Part shown: positions 20,953-28,382 of the stretch, in pieces
Layout: the number at the start of each line of letters is the position of its first letter
Position numbering within the stretch: position 1 is the first letter of the stretch
Source of the DNA: DASQEH01 sp038239485
GTDB taxonomy: Bacteria > Actinomycetota > Actinomycetes > Propionibacteriales > Nocardioidaceae
Assembly (NCBI GenBank): GCA_038239485.1
Contig: JBBSET010000045.1
Location: forward strand, 1 to 33,131
Direction: 5' to 3'
DNA: 33,131 bases
Notes under the pieces: model-generated
The model's input: only the letters and a program-made list of their open reading frames with translations
What the model was told of the DNA's origin: nothing
Database searches by the model: none
Made by a program: the position numbers and the translations under genes

Positions 20953-23016
20953 TCAACGCAACGCGAGCGGCATCGGCTCGGAGTGCACCACGACCAGTGA
21001 GGTGACCGCGCGGGTCAGGCAGACGTAAAGTCGTCGGAGCCCAGTGAGCTCGTCAGCTTCTCCGGCGACCAGCCGGGCCGGCTCGAGCAGCACGACATGG
21101 TCGAACTCGAGGCCCTTGGCCAGCGATGCCGGGATGACTTCGATCTGGGCGTCCAGGTCATTCTCGCGACCGAGAAGGGCGTGCTCCACACCGGCTGCGG
21201 TGAGCGCCGACGCTGCTGCCGCGGCGTCGGCGTCGGCGACGATCAGGCCGATCGAGCCGACAGCCGCGGAATGGACGGCGGCCACGGCCTTGACGGCCGC
21301 CGCCAGCGGATCAGTCGTTCGGATGATGTCGAGCTCGCCGCGGGCGCGGCGGACCGACGTCGGTGGGGCGAGGGTGGGCGCGATGAGAGGCAGCAGACGC
21401 GCGGCATACTCGATCACCTCACCCGGTACGCGGAAGCCCAAGGTGAGCTCCTCGATGTGTGAGCCGGGCTTGCCGAGATGCGCGAGCGCCTCGGGCCACG
21501 ACCCCACCGACCAGGGGGTCGTCGCCTGGGCGAGGTCTCCGAGTATGGTCGCGGACCCGGTCGAGCAGCGGCGTCCGACCGATCTCAGCATCATCGGCGA
21601 GAGGTCCTGTGCCTCGTCGAGGACGACGTGACCGAGGCTGGTGGTGCGCTCGATCAGGTCCTGGGCCTCATCGACGAGCACGCAGTCGTGCAGTGACCAT
21701 GGCGCGCTGCCGACTCCCTTGGCCGGTTTCGGCCAGAGCAGCCTGGCCTGCTCCTCGTCGGAGAGGATGCCCGCCGAGGCGGTGGCCAGGAAATCCTTAT
21801 CGCCGAGCAGCCGCAGTACCAGCTTGGCGGGGTCGGCCGCCGGCCAGACACGGTCGGTGAGCTGTTTGACCGGCTTGCTGCGCGCCACCGAGTTCTGCAC
21901 GCGATCGTCGGGTGAGTCGCCCGCCAGCTCCATCTTCGTCAAGATCGCGTGCGCGAGCCGCTGAGGAAGCATCGCTCGGCCCGCGCCATAGCGGACGTCG
22001 CGGCCGCGGAGCTCCGCGACGATCGCGTCGGCTTCGTACGCCGGAACGCGGAAGCGCCGCGCGCCGACGGGTACCACCAGGCCCTCGGAGACCGGTTCGA
22101 CCATCGACCACAGGGCGTTCTCGATCACCCGAGCCATTCGGGCGTCACCCTTGAGCCGCGCCACGCTCGCGACGTCGTCGCGGCGGATCCGCACCCTGGC
22201 GACGAGCTGCTCGACGGTGGTCTGGTTGGCGTCGATCTCGCCAAGCGCGGGCAGTACGTCACCGATGTAGCGAAGGAACGAGGCGTTCGGCCCCACCACG
22301 AGGACACCCTGCCGGTTGAGCTGGTCACGGTGCGCATATAGCAGGTAGGCGGCCCGGTGGAGGCCGACAGCCGTCTTGCCCGTGCCGGGCGCGCCCTGCA
22401 CGCACACCGTGGTCGCGAGGTCGGCTCGCACGATGTCGTCCTGCTCGGGCTGGATGGTCGCCACGATGTCGCGCATCGGCCCGACGCGCGGCCTCTCGAT
22501 CTCGGCCTCCAGGATGGCGCTGTGCAACGCCGCGGTCCCGCTCGGCCGTGGCTCGTCGCGGGCCAGCTGCTCGTCCTCGTAGGCCGTCACGACGCCGTGC
22601 GAGAAGCCGAACCGCCTGCGTCGCCGCAGACCCATCGGCACACCAGAGCTCGCGCGGTAGAACGGCCGCGATACCGGGGCGCGCCAGTCGACCACCATCG
22701 GCTCGCCGTACTCGTCGGTGATGTGCCGCCGCCCCACATAGAACCGCTCGCCGGGAAGCCCGAGCACGCCAGTGGCATCCTGCCCGTAGTCGAGCCGGCC
22801 GAAGAAGAGCGGCACCTCCACGTCGTCCTCGAGGGCCTTCATCCGCTTCCAGAGGGTGAACTTGAGGTACTCGTTGCTGAACCGGTCTCCGCCGAGTGCC
22901 GTCATGGAGGCCGTCCGGTCCCGCATCCGGCGAAGGGCCTCTCGTGACTGCGCGAGATGAGACTGCTCTGCTTCGAGATCCGGGCGTGCGGCTGCCATGC
23001 GTTGGTCGGAGGGCAT
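20953..23016 (-). CDS. helD: HelD-type RNA polymerase recycling ATPase (UvrD-like helicase fold)
   Basis: The 687-residue protein is a HelD/HelR-type helicase-like ATPase that frees stalled RNA polymerase. The N-terminal helical region (LEAEQSHLAQSREALRRMRD) enters the secondary channel of the polymerase. RRRRFGFSHGVVTAYEDEQL is a HelD signature. Walker A is GAPGTGKTAVGLHRAAYLL (208-226), motif II is HVVLDEAQDLSPMMLRSVGRR, and the late motifs include LTLGFRVPGEV and LTGLRRLYVCLTRAVTSLVVVH. Some actinobacterial HelD proteins (HelR) protect against rifampicin. ATG 23016 follows GGGGAGGATGGTCCG. I find no rifampicin-associated inverted repeat upstream. Length is close to the family norm. Confidence 0.9.
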   Translation of the reverse strand: MPSDQRMAAARPDLEAEQSHLAQSREALRRMRDRTASMTALGGDRFSNEYLKFTLWKRMKALEDDVEVPLFFGRLDYGQDATGVLGLPGERFYVGRRHITDEYGEPMVVDWRAPVSRPFYRASSGVPMGLRRRRRFGFSHGVVTAYEDEQLARDEPRPSGTAALHSAILEAEIERPRVGPMRDIVATIQPEQDDIVRADLATTVCVQGAPGTGKTAVGLHRAAYLLYAHRDQLNRQGVLVVGPNASFLRYIGDVLPALGEIDANQTTVEQLVARVRIRRDDVASVARLKGDARMARVIENALWSMVEPVSEGLVVPVGARRFRVPAYEADAIVAELRGRDVRYGAGRAMLPQRLAHAILTKMELAGDSPDDRVQNSVARSKPVKQLTDRVWPAADPAKLVLRLLGDKDFLATASAGILSDEEQARLLWPKPAKGVGSAPWSLHDCVLVDEAQDLIERTTSLGHVVLDEAQDLSPMMLRSVGRRCSTGSATILGDLAQATTPWSVGSWPEALAHLGKPGSHIEELTLGFRVPGEVIEYAARLLPLIAPTLAPPTSVRRARGELDIIRTTDPLAAAVKAVAAVHSAAVGSIGLIVADADAAAAASALTAAGVEHALLGRENDLDAQIEVIPASLAKGLEFDHVVLLEPARLVAGEADELTGLRRLYVCLTRAVTSLVVVHSEPMPLALR

Positions 23017-23042
23017 CGGACCATCCTCCCCGATCCTGGCCA

Positions 23043-23101
23043 GCTCAGTCCATCGAATACGAGCTCAGTCCGCCCGTGCGCGCTCAGTGCATCGCGTACG
23101 A
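23043..23101. repeat. Three imperfect 20-bp tandem repeats at the end of the HTH gene
   Basis: Units beginning GCTCAGT occur at 23043, 23063 and 23082. The outer two (GCTCAGTCCATCGAATACGA and GCTCAGTGCATCGCGTACGA) match at 16 of 20 positions; the middle one is more divergent. The last unit encodes the final residues of the HTH protein (SYAMH and stop), so the repeats copy the gene's own 3' end into the gap before HelD. Confidence 0.6.
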
Positions 23102-23896
23102 GGCGAGTACATCGACCAGCGGCTTGCCGTCGACGGTCCGATACTCCGAGAGGGCCAGCAACGGGAGCTCCATCCCCGCCACCTGCCGGGTCACGTGTGG
23201 CGGCACCACAGCATCCGTCAGCCGGACCCGGAGCTCGGTCGCCGTCTCGCGGGTCCGAAAGGCGAGCTCCCCGGCTGCCGCGGCCGCGGCATCCGCCAGA
23301 TCGCAGTGGCTCGGCGAACGTCGGTAGCAGCACAGACGTGGCGACCACAGGTGCATCGACGTCTCCGTACATCGCTCGCCGAGACGGCGCCAGAGCATGT
23401 CATCGGCAACGCCTGCCTGGTGGCTTAGGACAGCGCTGACATACGGCACCGGGCAGCTGATCCCCTGCATCCGCAGGGACGCCCTGCCGGTGAAGGCGTA
23501 GTCGAAACCCTCCAGGAGGGCCGCGATCGGTCGCAGTGCCAGCACCGGGAGGACAGGGCTCAGGGTGTCGGGCAGCACGATGTCGGCCAGCTCGACACTG
23601 GTGTCAGCGGTCATCCAGACACCGTTCAGCGCCGAGGTCGCGTCAGCGAAGTCACGTCGGTCGTTGGCCGTCCGCGCATGAAGGGTCACGTCACACTCCT
23701 CGGCCACTACCCGTGGTTGCATGCCCATCGCTGCCATGATCCGGCAGAGGGCTTCCCACGACGGATAGCAGGAGTCGTTCTCATACCGGCTCAGCATGCT
23801 CCGGCCCATGCCGGAGCGCTGTGCCAGACCGGCCTGCGTCCATGCGCGCCGACCTCGTTGCTGACGGATCAATTGTCCTGGAGTGAACATGGACAT
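23084..23896 (-). CDS. XRE-type helix-turn-helix protein with an unassigned C-terminal domain
   Basis: From ATG 23896 the product is 270 residues. Residues 5-65 (FTPGQLIRQQRGRRAWTQAGLAQRSGMGRSMLSRYENDSCYPSWEALCRIMAAMGM) form a Cro/CI-type helix-turn-helix. The rest, about 200 residues, is unassigned. It includes ALRPIAALLEGFDYAFTGRASLRMQGISCPVP, which recalls degenerate nucleotidyltransferases of AbiEii type, though I cannot confirm this. Upstream in-frame starts exist, but GGAG lies 9 bp before the chosen ATG. Two DnaA-box-like sites lie upstream at 23953 and 23982. The 3' end carries 20-bp repeats. The function could be transcriptional control or part of a stress or defence module. Confidence 0.75.
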   Translation of the reverse strand: MSMFTPGQLIRQQRGRRAWTQAGLAQRSGMGRSMLSRYENDSCYPSWEALCRIMAAMGMQPRVVAEECDVTLHARTANDRRDFADATSALNGVWMTADTSVELADIVLPDTLSPVLPVLALRPIAALLEGFDYAFTGRASLRMQGISCPVPYVSAVLSHQAGVADDMLWRRLGERCTETSMHLWSPRLCCYRRSPSHCDLADAAAAAAGELAFRTRETATELRVRLTDAVVPPHVTRQVAGMELPLLALSEYRTVDGKPLVDVLASYAMH

Positions 23897-24267
23897 GACT
23901 CTTGGCTCCGCCACCGACAACGACGGCGACATCCTTGGCGTCCATCGAAGTCTGTGGACTAACCACCCCTCCAACGAAGGTTGTGGACAAGCCGCATCGC
24001 GGACAGCCACAGCTCATGAGCCCGAGGGCAGCGAGTGGGTGACGGGCAGCAGGCTTCGCCGGCGGCGGGGTGTGGCGGCGGGGTGTGGCGGAGGGGAGGG
24101 GACCCCTTCGGCGAACGATGTGCGGTCTGCTGCACGGTGTGCATGACAGCGCACACTACTTTTCGGCCGGGTGCCGCCCGAGCGGCGCCCCGGTGCCGCC
24201 CCGGGTGCCGCCCGGGGGGCGGGCTGACGCACGTGGCAGGGCCGGGGTCAAGCAGGCGGAAGGTGGC
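23897..24267. other. 371-bp gap with two DnaA-box-like sites and GC-rich repeats
   Basis: No gene is seen here. On the XRE side are TGTGGACTA (23953-23961) and TGTGGACAA (23982-23990); the second reads TTGTCCACA on the minus strand, the high-GC actinobacterial DnaA-box consensus. Further on, CGGGGTGTGGCGG occurs twice in tandem (24066-24078, 24079-24091) and GGTGCCGCCC three times (24170, 24192, 24204). Confidence 0.6.
24196..24222 (-). terminator. GC-rich hairpin downstream of the XPB helicase gene
   Basis: CCCCGGG (24199-24205) and CCCGGGG (24211-24217) form a perfect 7-bp stem with a 5-nt loop, extended by CCG/CGG pairs across a 2-nt bulge. It lies 46 bp after the XPB stop and would end minus-strand transcription before the HTH gene. 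No U-tract. Confidence 0.55.
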
Positions 24268-25908
24268 TCAGGCCGGGAGAGCGTCCGCGTCCACGATCGT
24301 GTACGAGTATCCCTGCTCGGCGAGGAAGCGCTGGCGGTGCTGGGCGAAGTCGGCATCGACGGTGTCGCGGGCGACGACGCTGTAGAAGCGTGCGGTGCGC
24401 CCGTCCGCTTTCGGTCGCAGCAGCCGCCCGAGCCGCTGCGCCTCCTCCTGGCGGGAGCCGAACGTACCGGAGACCTGGATCGCGACGGTCGCCTCAGGCA
24501 GGTCGATCGAGAAGTTCGCGACCTTGCTCACGACCAACAGCGAGATCTCGCCGGTCCGGAACGCCGCGAACAGCCGCTCCCGCTCCTTGACCGGCGTCTC
24601 ACCCTTGATGAGCGGCGCGTGGAGGTGGTCCGCGAGCTCGTCCAGCTGGTCGATGTACTGCCCTATGACGAGCGTCGGCTCGTCGCTGTTGTGCCGGACC
24701 AGCTGCTCGACGACGACCGCCTTGCTGTCGCAGTCGGCTGCGAGCCGGTACCGGTCCTCGGGCTCGGCAGTGGCGTACGCGAACCGCTCCGGCTGGGTGA
24801 GGTCGACGCGCACCTCGATGCACTCAGCAGGTGCGATGTAGCCCTGCGCCTCGATGTCCTTCCACGGCGCGTCGTAGCGCTTCGGGCCGATCAGCGAGAA
24901 CACGTCGCCCTCGCGACCGTCCTCCCGGATCAATGTGGCGGTCAGACCGATCCGGCGGCGTGCCTGGAGGTCCGCGGTCATCCGGAAGATCGGCGCGGGC
25001 AGCAGGTGGACCTCGTCGTAGATCACCAGGCCCCAGTCGCGAGCCTCGAACAGCTCCAGGTGGGAGTACACGCCCTTGCGACGCGTCGTCATCACCTGGT
25101 AGGTCGCGATGGTGACCGGCCGGATCTCCTTGACGGCTCCGGAGTACTCGCCGATCTCCTCGGGAGTGAGCGTCGTACGCCGGATCAGCTCCTCCTTCCA
25201 CTGCCGCGCAGAGACCGTGTTGGTCACCAGGATGAGCGTGGTGGTCTTCGCCTGCGCCATCGTGGCCGCGCCGACCATGGTCTTGCCCGCCCCGCAGGGC
25301 AGCACGACGACACCGGAGCCGCTGGCCAGCACTGATTCGACGGCATCGCGTTGGTACGGCCGCAGCGTCCATCCGACCTCGTCGAGCTCGATCGGATGAG
25401 CCTCGCCGTCGACGTACCCGGCCAGGTCCTCGGCCGGCCAACCCAGCTTGAGCAGTGCCTGCTTGAGGTTGCCGCGGTCCGAGGCGTGCACGATGACCGA
25501 GTCCTGGTCGATGCGCTCGCCAAGCATCGGGGCGATCCGCTTGGCTCGGATCACCTCCTCGAGGACAGCTCGGTCGGTGCAGGACAGCACCAGCCCACGG
25601 CTCGGGTGCTTGTCGAGCCGGAGCCGGCCGTAGCGTCCCATCGTCTCGGCGATGTCGACCAGGAGCGAGTGCGGCGCAGGGTAGCGGGAGAAGGTCAGCA
25701 GGGCGTCGATCACCTGCTCGGCGTCATGGCCGGCGGCGCGCGCGTTCCACAAGCCGAGAGGGGTCAGGCGGTACGTGTGAACGTGCTCGGGGGAACGCTC
25801 CAGCTCGGCGAAGGAGGCGATGACGCGTCGGCACTCCCGTGCTTGCGGATGGTCGACCTCGAGCAGCAGGCTCTTGTCCGACTGGACGATCAGCGGGCCG
25901 TCGGTCAT
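24268..25908 (-). CDS. XPB/Ssl2-type DNA repair helicase
   Basis: The 546-residue protein is a bacterial XPB-type superfamily 2 helicase, a 3'-5' translocase related to TFIIH XPB. An N-terminal region (GPLIVQSDKSLLLEVDHPQA) precedes the helicase core. Walker A is LPCGAGKT (203-210), the DExH box is IYDEVHLLP (DEVH 298-301), and the RED motif follows GLTATLI at 328-330. Motif VI appears as QEEAQRLGRLLRPK. It probably works in DNA repair, perhaps with a nuclease encoded elsewhere. The ATG at 25908 is chosen because it overlaps the stop of the CGNR gene as ATGA and matches the family N-terminus; upstream starts would run deep into the CGNR gene. Confidence 0.95.
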   Translation of the reverse strand: MTDGPLIVQSDKSLLLEVDHPQARECRRVIASFAELERSPEHVHTYRLTPLGLWNARAAGHDAEQVIDALLTFSRYPAPHSLLVDIAETMGRYGRLRLDKHPSRGLVLSCTDRAVLEEVIRAKRIAPMLGERIDQDSVIVHASDRGNLKQALLKLGWPAEDLAGYVDGEAHPIELDEVGWTLRPYQRDAVESVLASGSGVVVLPCGAGKTMVGAATMAQAKTTTLILVTNTVSARQWKEELIRRTTLTPEEIGEYSGAVKEIRPVTIATYQVMTTRRKGVYSHLELFEARDWGLVIYDEVHLLPAPIFRMTADLQARRRIGLTATLIREDGREGDVFSLIGPKRYDAPWKDIEAQGYIAPAECIEVRVDLTQPERFAYATAEPEDRYRLAADCDSKAVVVEQLVRHNSDEPTLVIGQYIDQLDELADHLHAPLIKGETPVKERERLFAAFRTGEISLLVVSKVANFSIDLPEATVAIQVSGTFGSRQEEAQRLGRLLRPKADGRTARFYSVVARDTVDADFAQHRQRFLAEQGYSYTIVDADALPA

Positions 25909-26447
25909 ACGTGAGCCCCGGCCTTGCGGCGAGCGCGGTAGGCCGCGACGTTGGACCTGGACGAGCAGCGGTCCGAGCAGTAGCGGCGCGAGGTGTTGGG
26001 AGACGTGTCGACGAAGACGTTGGCGCACTTGTCTGCGGAGCACGTGCCGAGCCGGTTGGCGCCGAAGTCGACTATCAGCATCGCCAGGCCCATGATGCAC
26101 TCCGCCGTGACCAGCGAGGAGACGCTGGACCCGCGCTGGGCGACGTGGAGATGCCAGCTCTCGCTGTCATGTCCGGCGATATGCGGTGCCACGGGATAGC
26201 GCGCGAGCAGGGCGTTGACGCGGGCCACGACCTCGTCGGAGCCCGCGCCGCCGGCGTCGACGGTGGCGGCCGCCGCGAAGACCCCCCGTAGCTCTCGACG
26301 CAGTCGCCTGAGCGGGGGGAGGTCGCGCTCGCTGAGACGGGGAAGCAGCCACTTCCGGTCCGCCAGATAGGTGGCCAGGTCGTCGTCACTGTCGAGCGGG
26401 GCGTTGACGAGGCTGGCGGCCAGGTCGGCATAGCGAACGAAGTCCAC
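25905..26447 (-). CDS. CGNR zinc-finger domain protein
   Basis: The 180-residue protein has the CGNR architecture. Residues 1-120 form the N-terminal ABATE-like region (YADLAASLVNAPLDSDDDL, LRRLRRELRGVFAAAATVDAG, AGHDSESWHLHVAQRG). The C-terminal zinc finger is GTCSADKCANVFVDTSPNTSRRYCSDRCSSRSNVAAYRAR, with the four cysteines in C-x4-C and C-x3-C arrangement. CGNR proteins are predicted transcription factors in actinobacteria; their targets are mostly unknown. GTG 26447 gives the start (V/M)DFVRYADLA. Its TGA overlaps the XPB ATG, so the two are translated together. A 63-bp gap separates it from the helicase-associated gene upstream. Confidence 0.92.
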   Translation of the reverse strand: MDFVRYADLAASLVNAPLDSDDDLATYLADRKWLLPRLSERDLPPLRRLRRELRGVFAAAATVDAGGAGSDEVVARVNALLARYPVAPHIAGHDSESWHLHVAQRGSSVSSLVTAECIMGLAMLIVDFGANRLGTCSADKCANVFVDTSPNTSRRYCSDRCSSRSNVAAYRARRKAGAHV

Positions 26448-26510
26448 ACAGGGATCCTACCGGGCCAGGCCCGTTGGCGGTAATGGCCAAGATGAGGCTT
26501 GAGTCTTACA

Positions 26511-28304
26511 CTACGAGTCTGTGCGCATGATATGGGCAGCCGTGATCCGGTGCATGGCGACGGTGAGCGTCTCCCGGGTCTTGACGTCTCGGGCGCTCAG
26601 TCGGCCGTCGTCAACCGAGACTGCATGGACGATCCGCTCCCCCGACATGCCATGGCTGTCGACGTATCCGAACCACACTGCCTCGCCGGTCTCGACGGCC
26701 TCGCTCAAGGTCACGACCGGGGACTGGAAGACGGTGTCGCTTGGGTAGCTCGACGAGAGGCGAGCGTCGTTCGGTTCGTCCTCTCGCAGCGCCTTGATGA
26801 TGGCCGCGATCGCATCGGTCGTGAGCGACTCGTCCTCGCCCAGCGCCTGGGCCACCCCGGCCGAGGCACGCTGAGGGAGCCGATGGGACTGCGATTCGAG
26901 GGAGGACATTCTCGGATATCCGGAAGTGTCCGAGTACCCGACGGCGGGCTGCCTGTCGAGGTCGTGGATCAGATAGGTCAGTGGCTGCGGTAGCGGTGTC
27001 GCCGAGCGTCGTCCCAGCGTGTCGAGGACGTCGCGGCTCGTCCACCCCAGCCGCTGGGCACGCTGGAGGGAGGAGGCGGAGAAGCGGTAGACGGTGGCGC
27101 CGCCTCGGGACTCGACGTCGGCGAGCGCTCCGAGGTCTCGGGCGGCCTCCGGACTGAGCGGGCCCGGCGCGATCGCCGTGAGGTCAGCCTGGACGACGAC
27201 GTGGTCGACGCGGACGGGAAGCAGAGCCGCCAGCCGGGACTCGTTGACCGCGACTTCGTCGGAAGCGTCCAGATCATCGGCCGCGAAGTCGACCAGCAGG
27301 AAGCTGGATCTTGCGCCGAGACCTGTCACGCCCAGCCATGCCGCCTGGTCGAGCATGGTGACCGCCTCGCGGTCGGCTGACGGATGCCGGCGCGGCCGCT
27401 GCCACGCAAGCCAGGACCGCACGTCGGCCGCCGTCAACACCAAGCTCGCGAGCGGGTCGCCGAACGCCTCGAGGCACAGTCGCTTCAGCCACCACGGCCC
27501 GCTTGCAGGATGGTGCATCAGCCACGCCTCGACAATGCAGGCCCACTGGTCGGTCAGCGGCAGACTCTGCCATTCGTCGTAGCCGGCAGTCGGAAGCAGC
27601 ACCTCGTCGTTGCCGCGGTTCGTCAGACCCAGCAGACCGGCGCCCTGCGCGATCTCCAGGTGCGCCGTGGCGAGAGCGGACGGGATATCGAGCAGGCCCG
27701 CAAGGTTGCGGACGTCTCGTGTCGCCAGGCCGCCGCGCCGCACCATCTTCGCCGGCTGATGGTCGCAGTGCTCGACCAGGACGTCCATCCGGCGTACGAA
27801 CTCGAATGCCGAGCCGGCCGCGACCTTGTCGACCATGTCGGGTGACACAGACGACGGCGAGTCGGGGACGGGAGGCTGGGCGGCCGGGGCCCCGGCCGCG
27901 TCGATGGTGGGGACCATCGCAGCCATGGCGCGGACGGGCCGCAGGGAGGAGGCGTCGCCCCAGACCAGGCTGAGACCGAGCAGTCGCTGCAAGGCGGCCT
28001 CGAGGTCGCTGAGCCGCACATCGCCGACGAGGAGGTCGGCGGCGGTGAACGCCGAGGGCTGGGCTGCCGCTCGCGCAGCCACCCAGAGCTCGAACGACGT
28101 CAGCAGGTGCAGCGCCTGGCTGACGGAGTGCCGGGTGGTCGCTCGCGACGCGATCTGGCTGAAATCCGTGGGCGGTGGGACGGCTAGATCCGGTCTTAGC
28201 TTCAGCAATCGGGCGATTTCGCCGTCGTCTCGACCGCGCAACATCTGCGTAAGCGTGCGGGGAGTGGTGATCAGGCGTCCCGTCATCGAGGGGGGCATCA
28301 CCAT
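26511..28304 (-). CDS. Helicase-associated (XPB/Ssl2-like C-terminal) domain protein, internally shortened
   Basis: This 597-residue protein belongs to the actinobacterial family with an XPB/Ssl2-like helicase C-terminal domain (Helicase_C_3) that often lies near XPB genes. The N-terminus reads TPRTLTQMLRGRDDGEIARLLKLRPDLAVPPP, the core VDHVVVQADLTAIAPGPL and RGGATVYRFSASSLQRA, and the C-terminus GEAVWFGYVDSHGMSGERIVHAVSVDDGRL, HRITAAHIM. After PLTYLIHDLDRQ the usual stretch of about 70 residues is missing and replaced by an odd PAVGYSDTSGYPRMSSLESQ segment, so an internal deletion is likely. ATG 28304 is preceded by AAGGACTACGGTGG. The function is unknown; an accessory role for the XPB helicase is inference. 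Confidence 0.85.
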   Translation of the reverse strand: MVMPPSMTGRLITTPRTLTQMLRGRDDGEIARLLKLRPDLAVPPPTDFSQIASRATTRHSVSQALHLLTSFELWVAARAAAQPSAFTAADLLVGDVRLSDLEAALQRLLGLSLVWGDASSLRPVRAMAAMVPTIDAAGAPAAQPPVPDSPSSVSPDMVDKVAAGSAFEFVRRMDVLVEHCDHQPAKMVRRGGLATRDVRNLAGLLDIPSALATAHLEIAQGAGLLGLTNRGNDEVLLPTAGYDEWQSLPLTDQWACIVEAWLMHHPASGPWWLKRLCLEAFGDPLASLVLTAADVRSWLAWQRPRRHPSADREAVTMLDQAAWLGVTGLGARSSFLLVDFAADDLDASDEVAVNESRLAALLPVRVDHVVVQADLTAIAPGPLSPEAARDLGALADVESRGGATVYRFSASSLQRAQRLGWTSRDVLDTLGRRSATPLPQPLTYLIHDLDRQPAVGYSDTSGYPRMSSLESQSHRLPQRASAGVAQALGEDESLTTDAIAAIIKALREDEPNDARLSSSYPSDTVFQSPVVTLSEAVETGEAVWFGYVDSHGMSGERIVHAVSVDDGRLSARDVKTRETLTVAMHRITAAHIMRTDS

Positions 28305-28382
28305 CCACCGTAGTCCTTGATTGGCCCGAACCCGCCCGTTTGCCATGACAGGATGACCTCGACCTCGAGGAAGGCTTCATAG

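Noticed and set aside
21620..21680. Two successive DEAQDL-like motifs in HelD, suggesting an internal duplication
   Set aside because: In relatives the first position reads LLDEA followed by a different residue pattern, so the resemblance is probably chance; the DNA of the two copies differs at several positions.
25909..26100. N-terminal extension of the XPB helicase by 64 residues
   Set aside because: It would lie wholly within the CGNR gene on the same strand in another frame and is Arg/Gln/Leu-rich; the ATGA overlap start is favoured.
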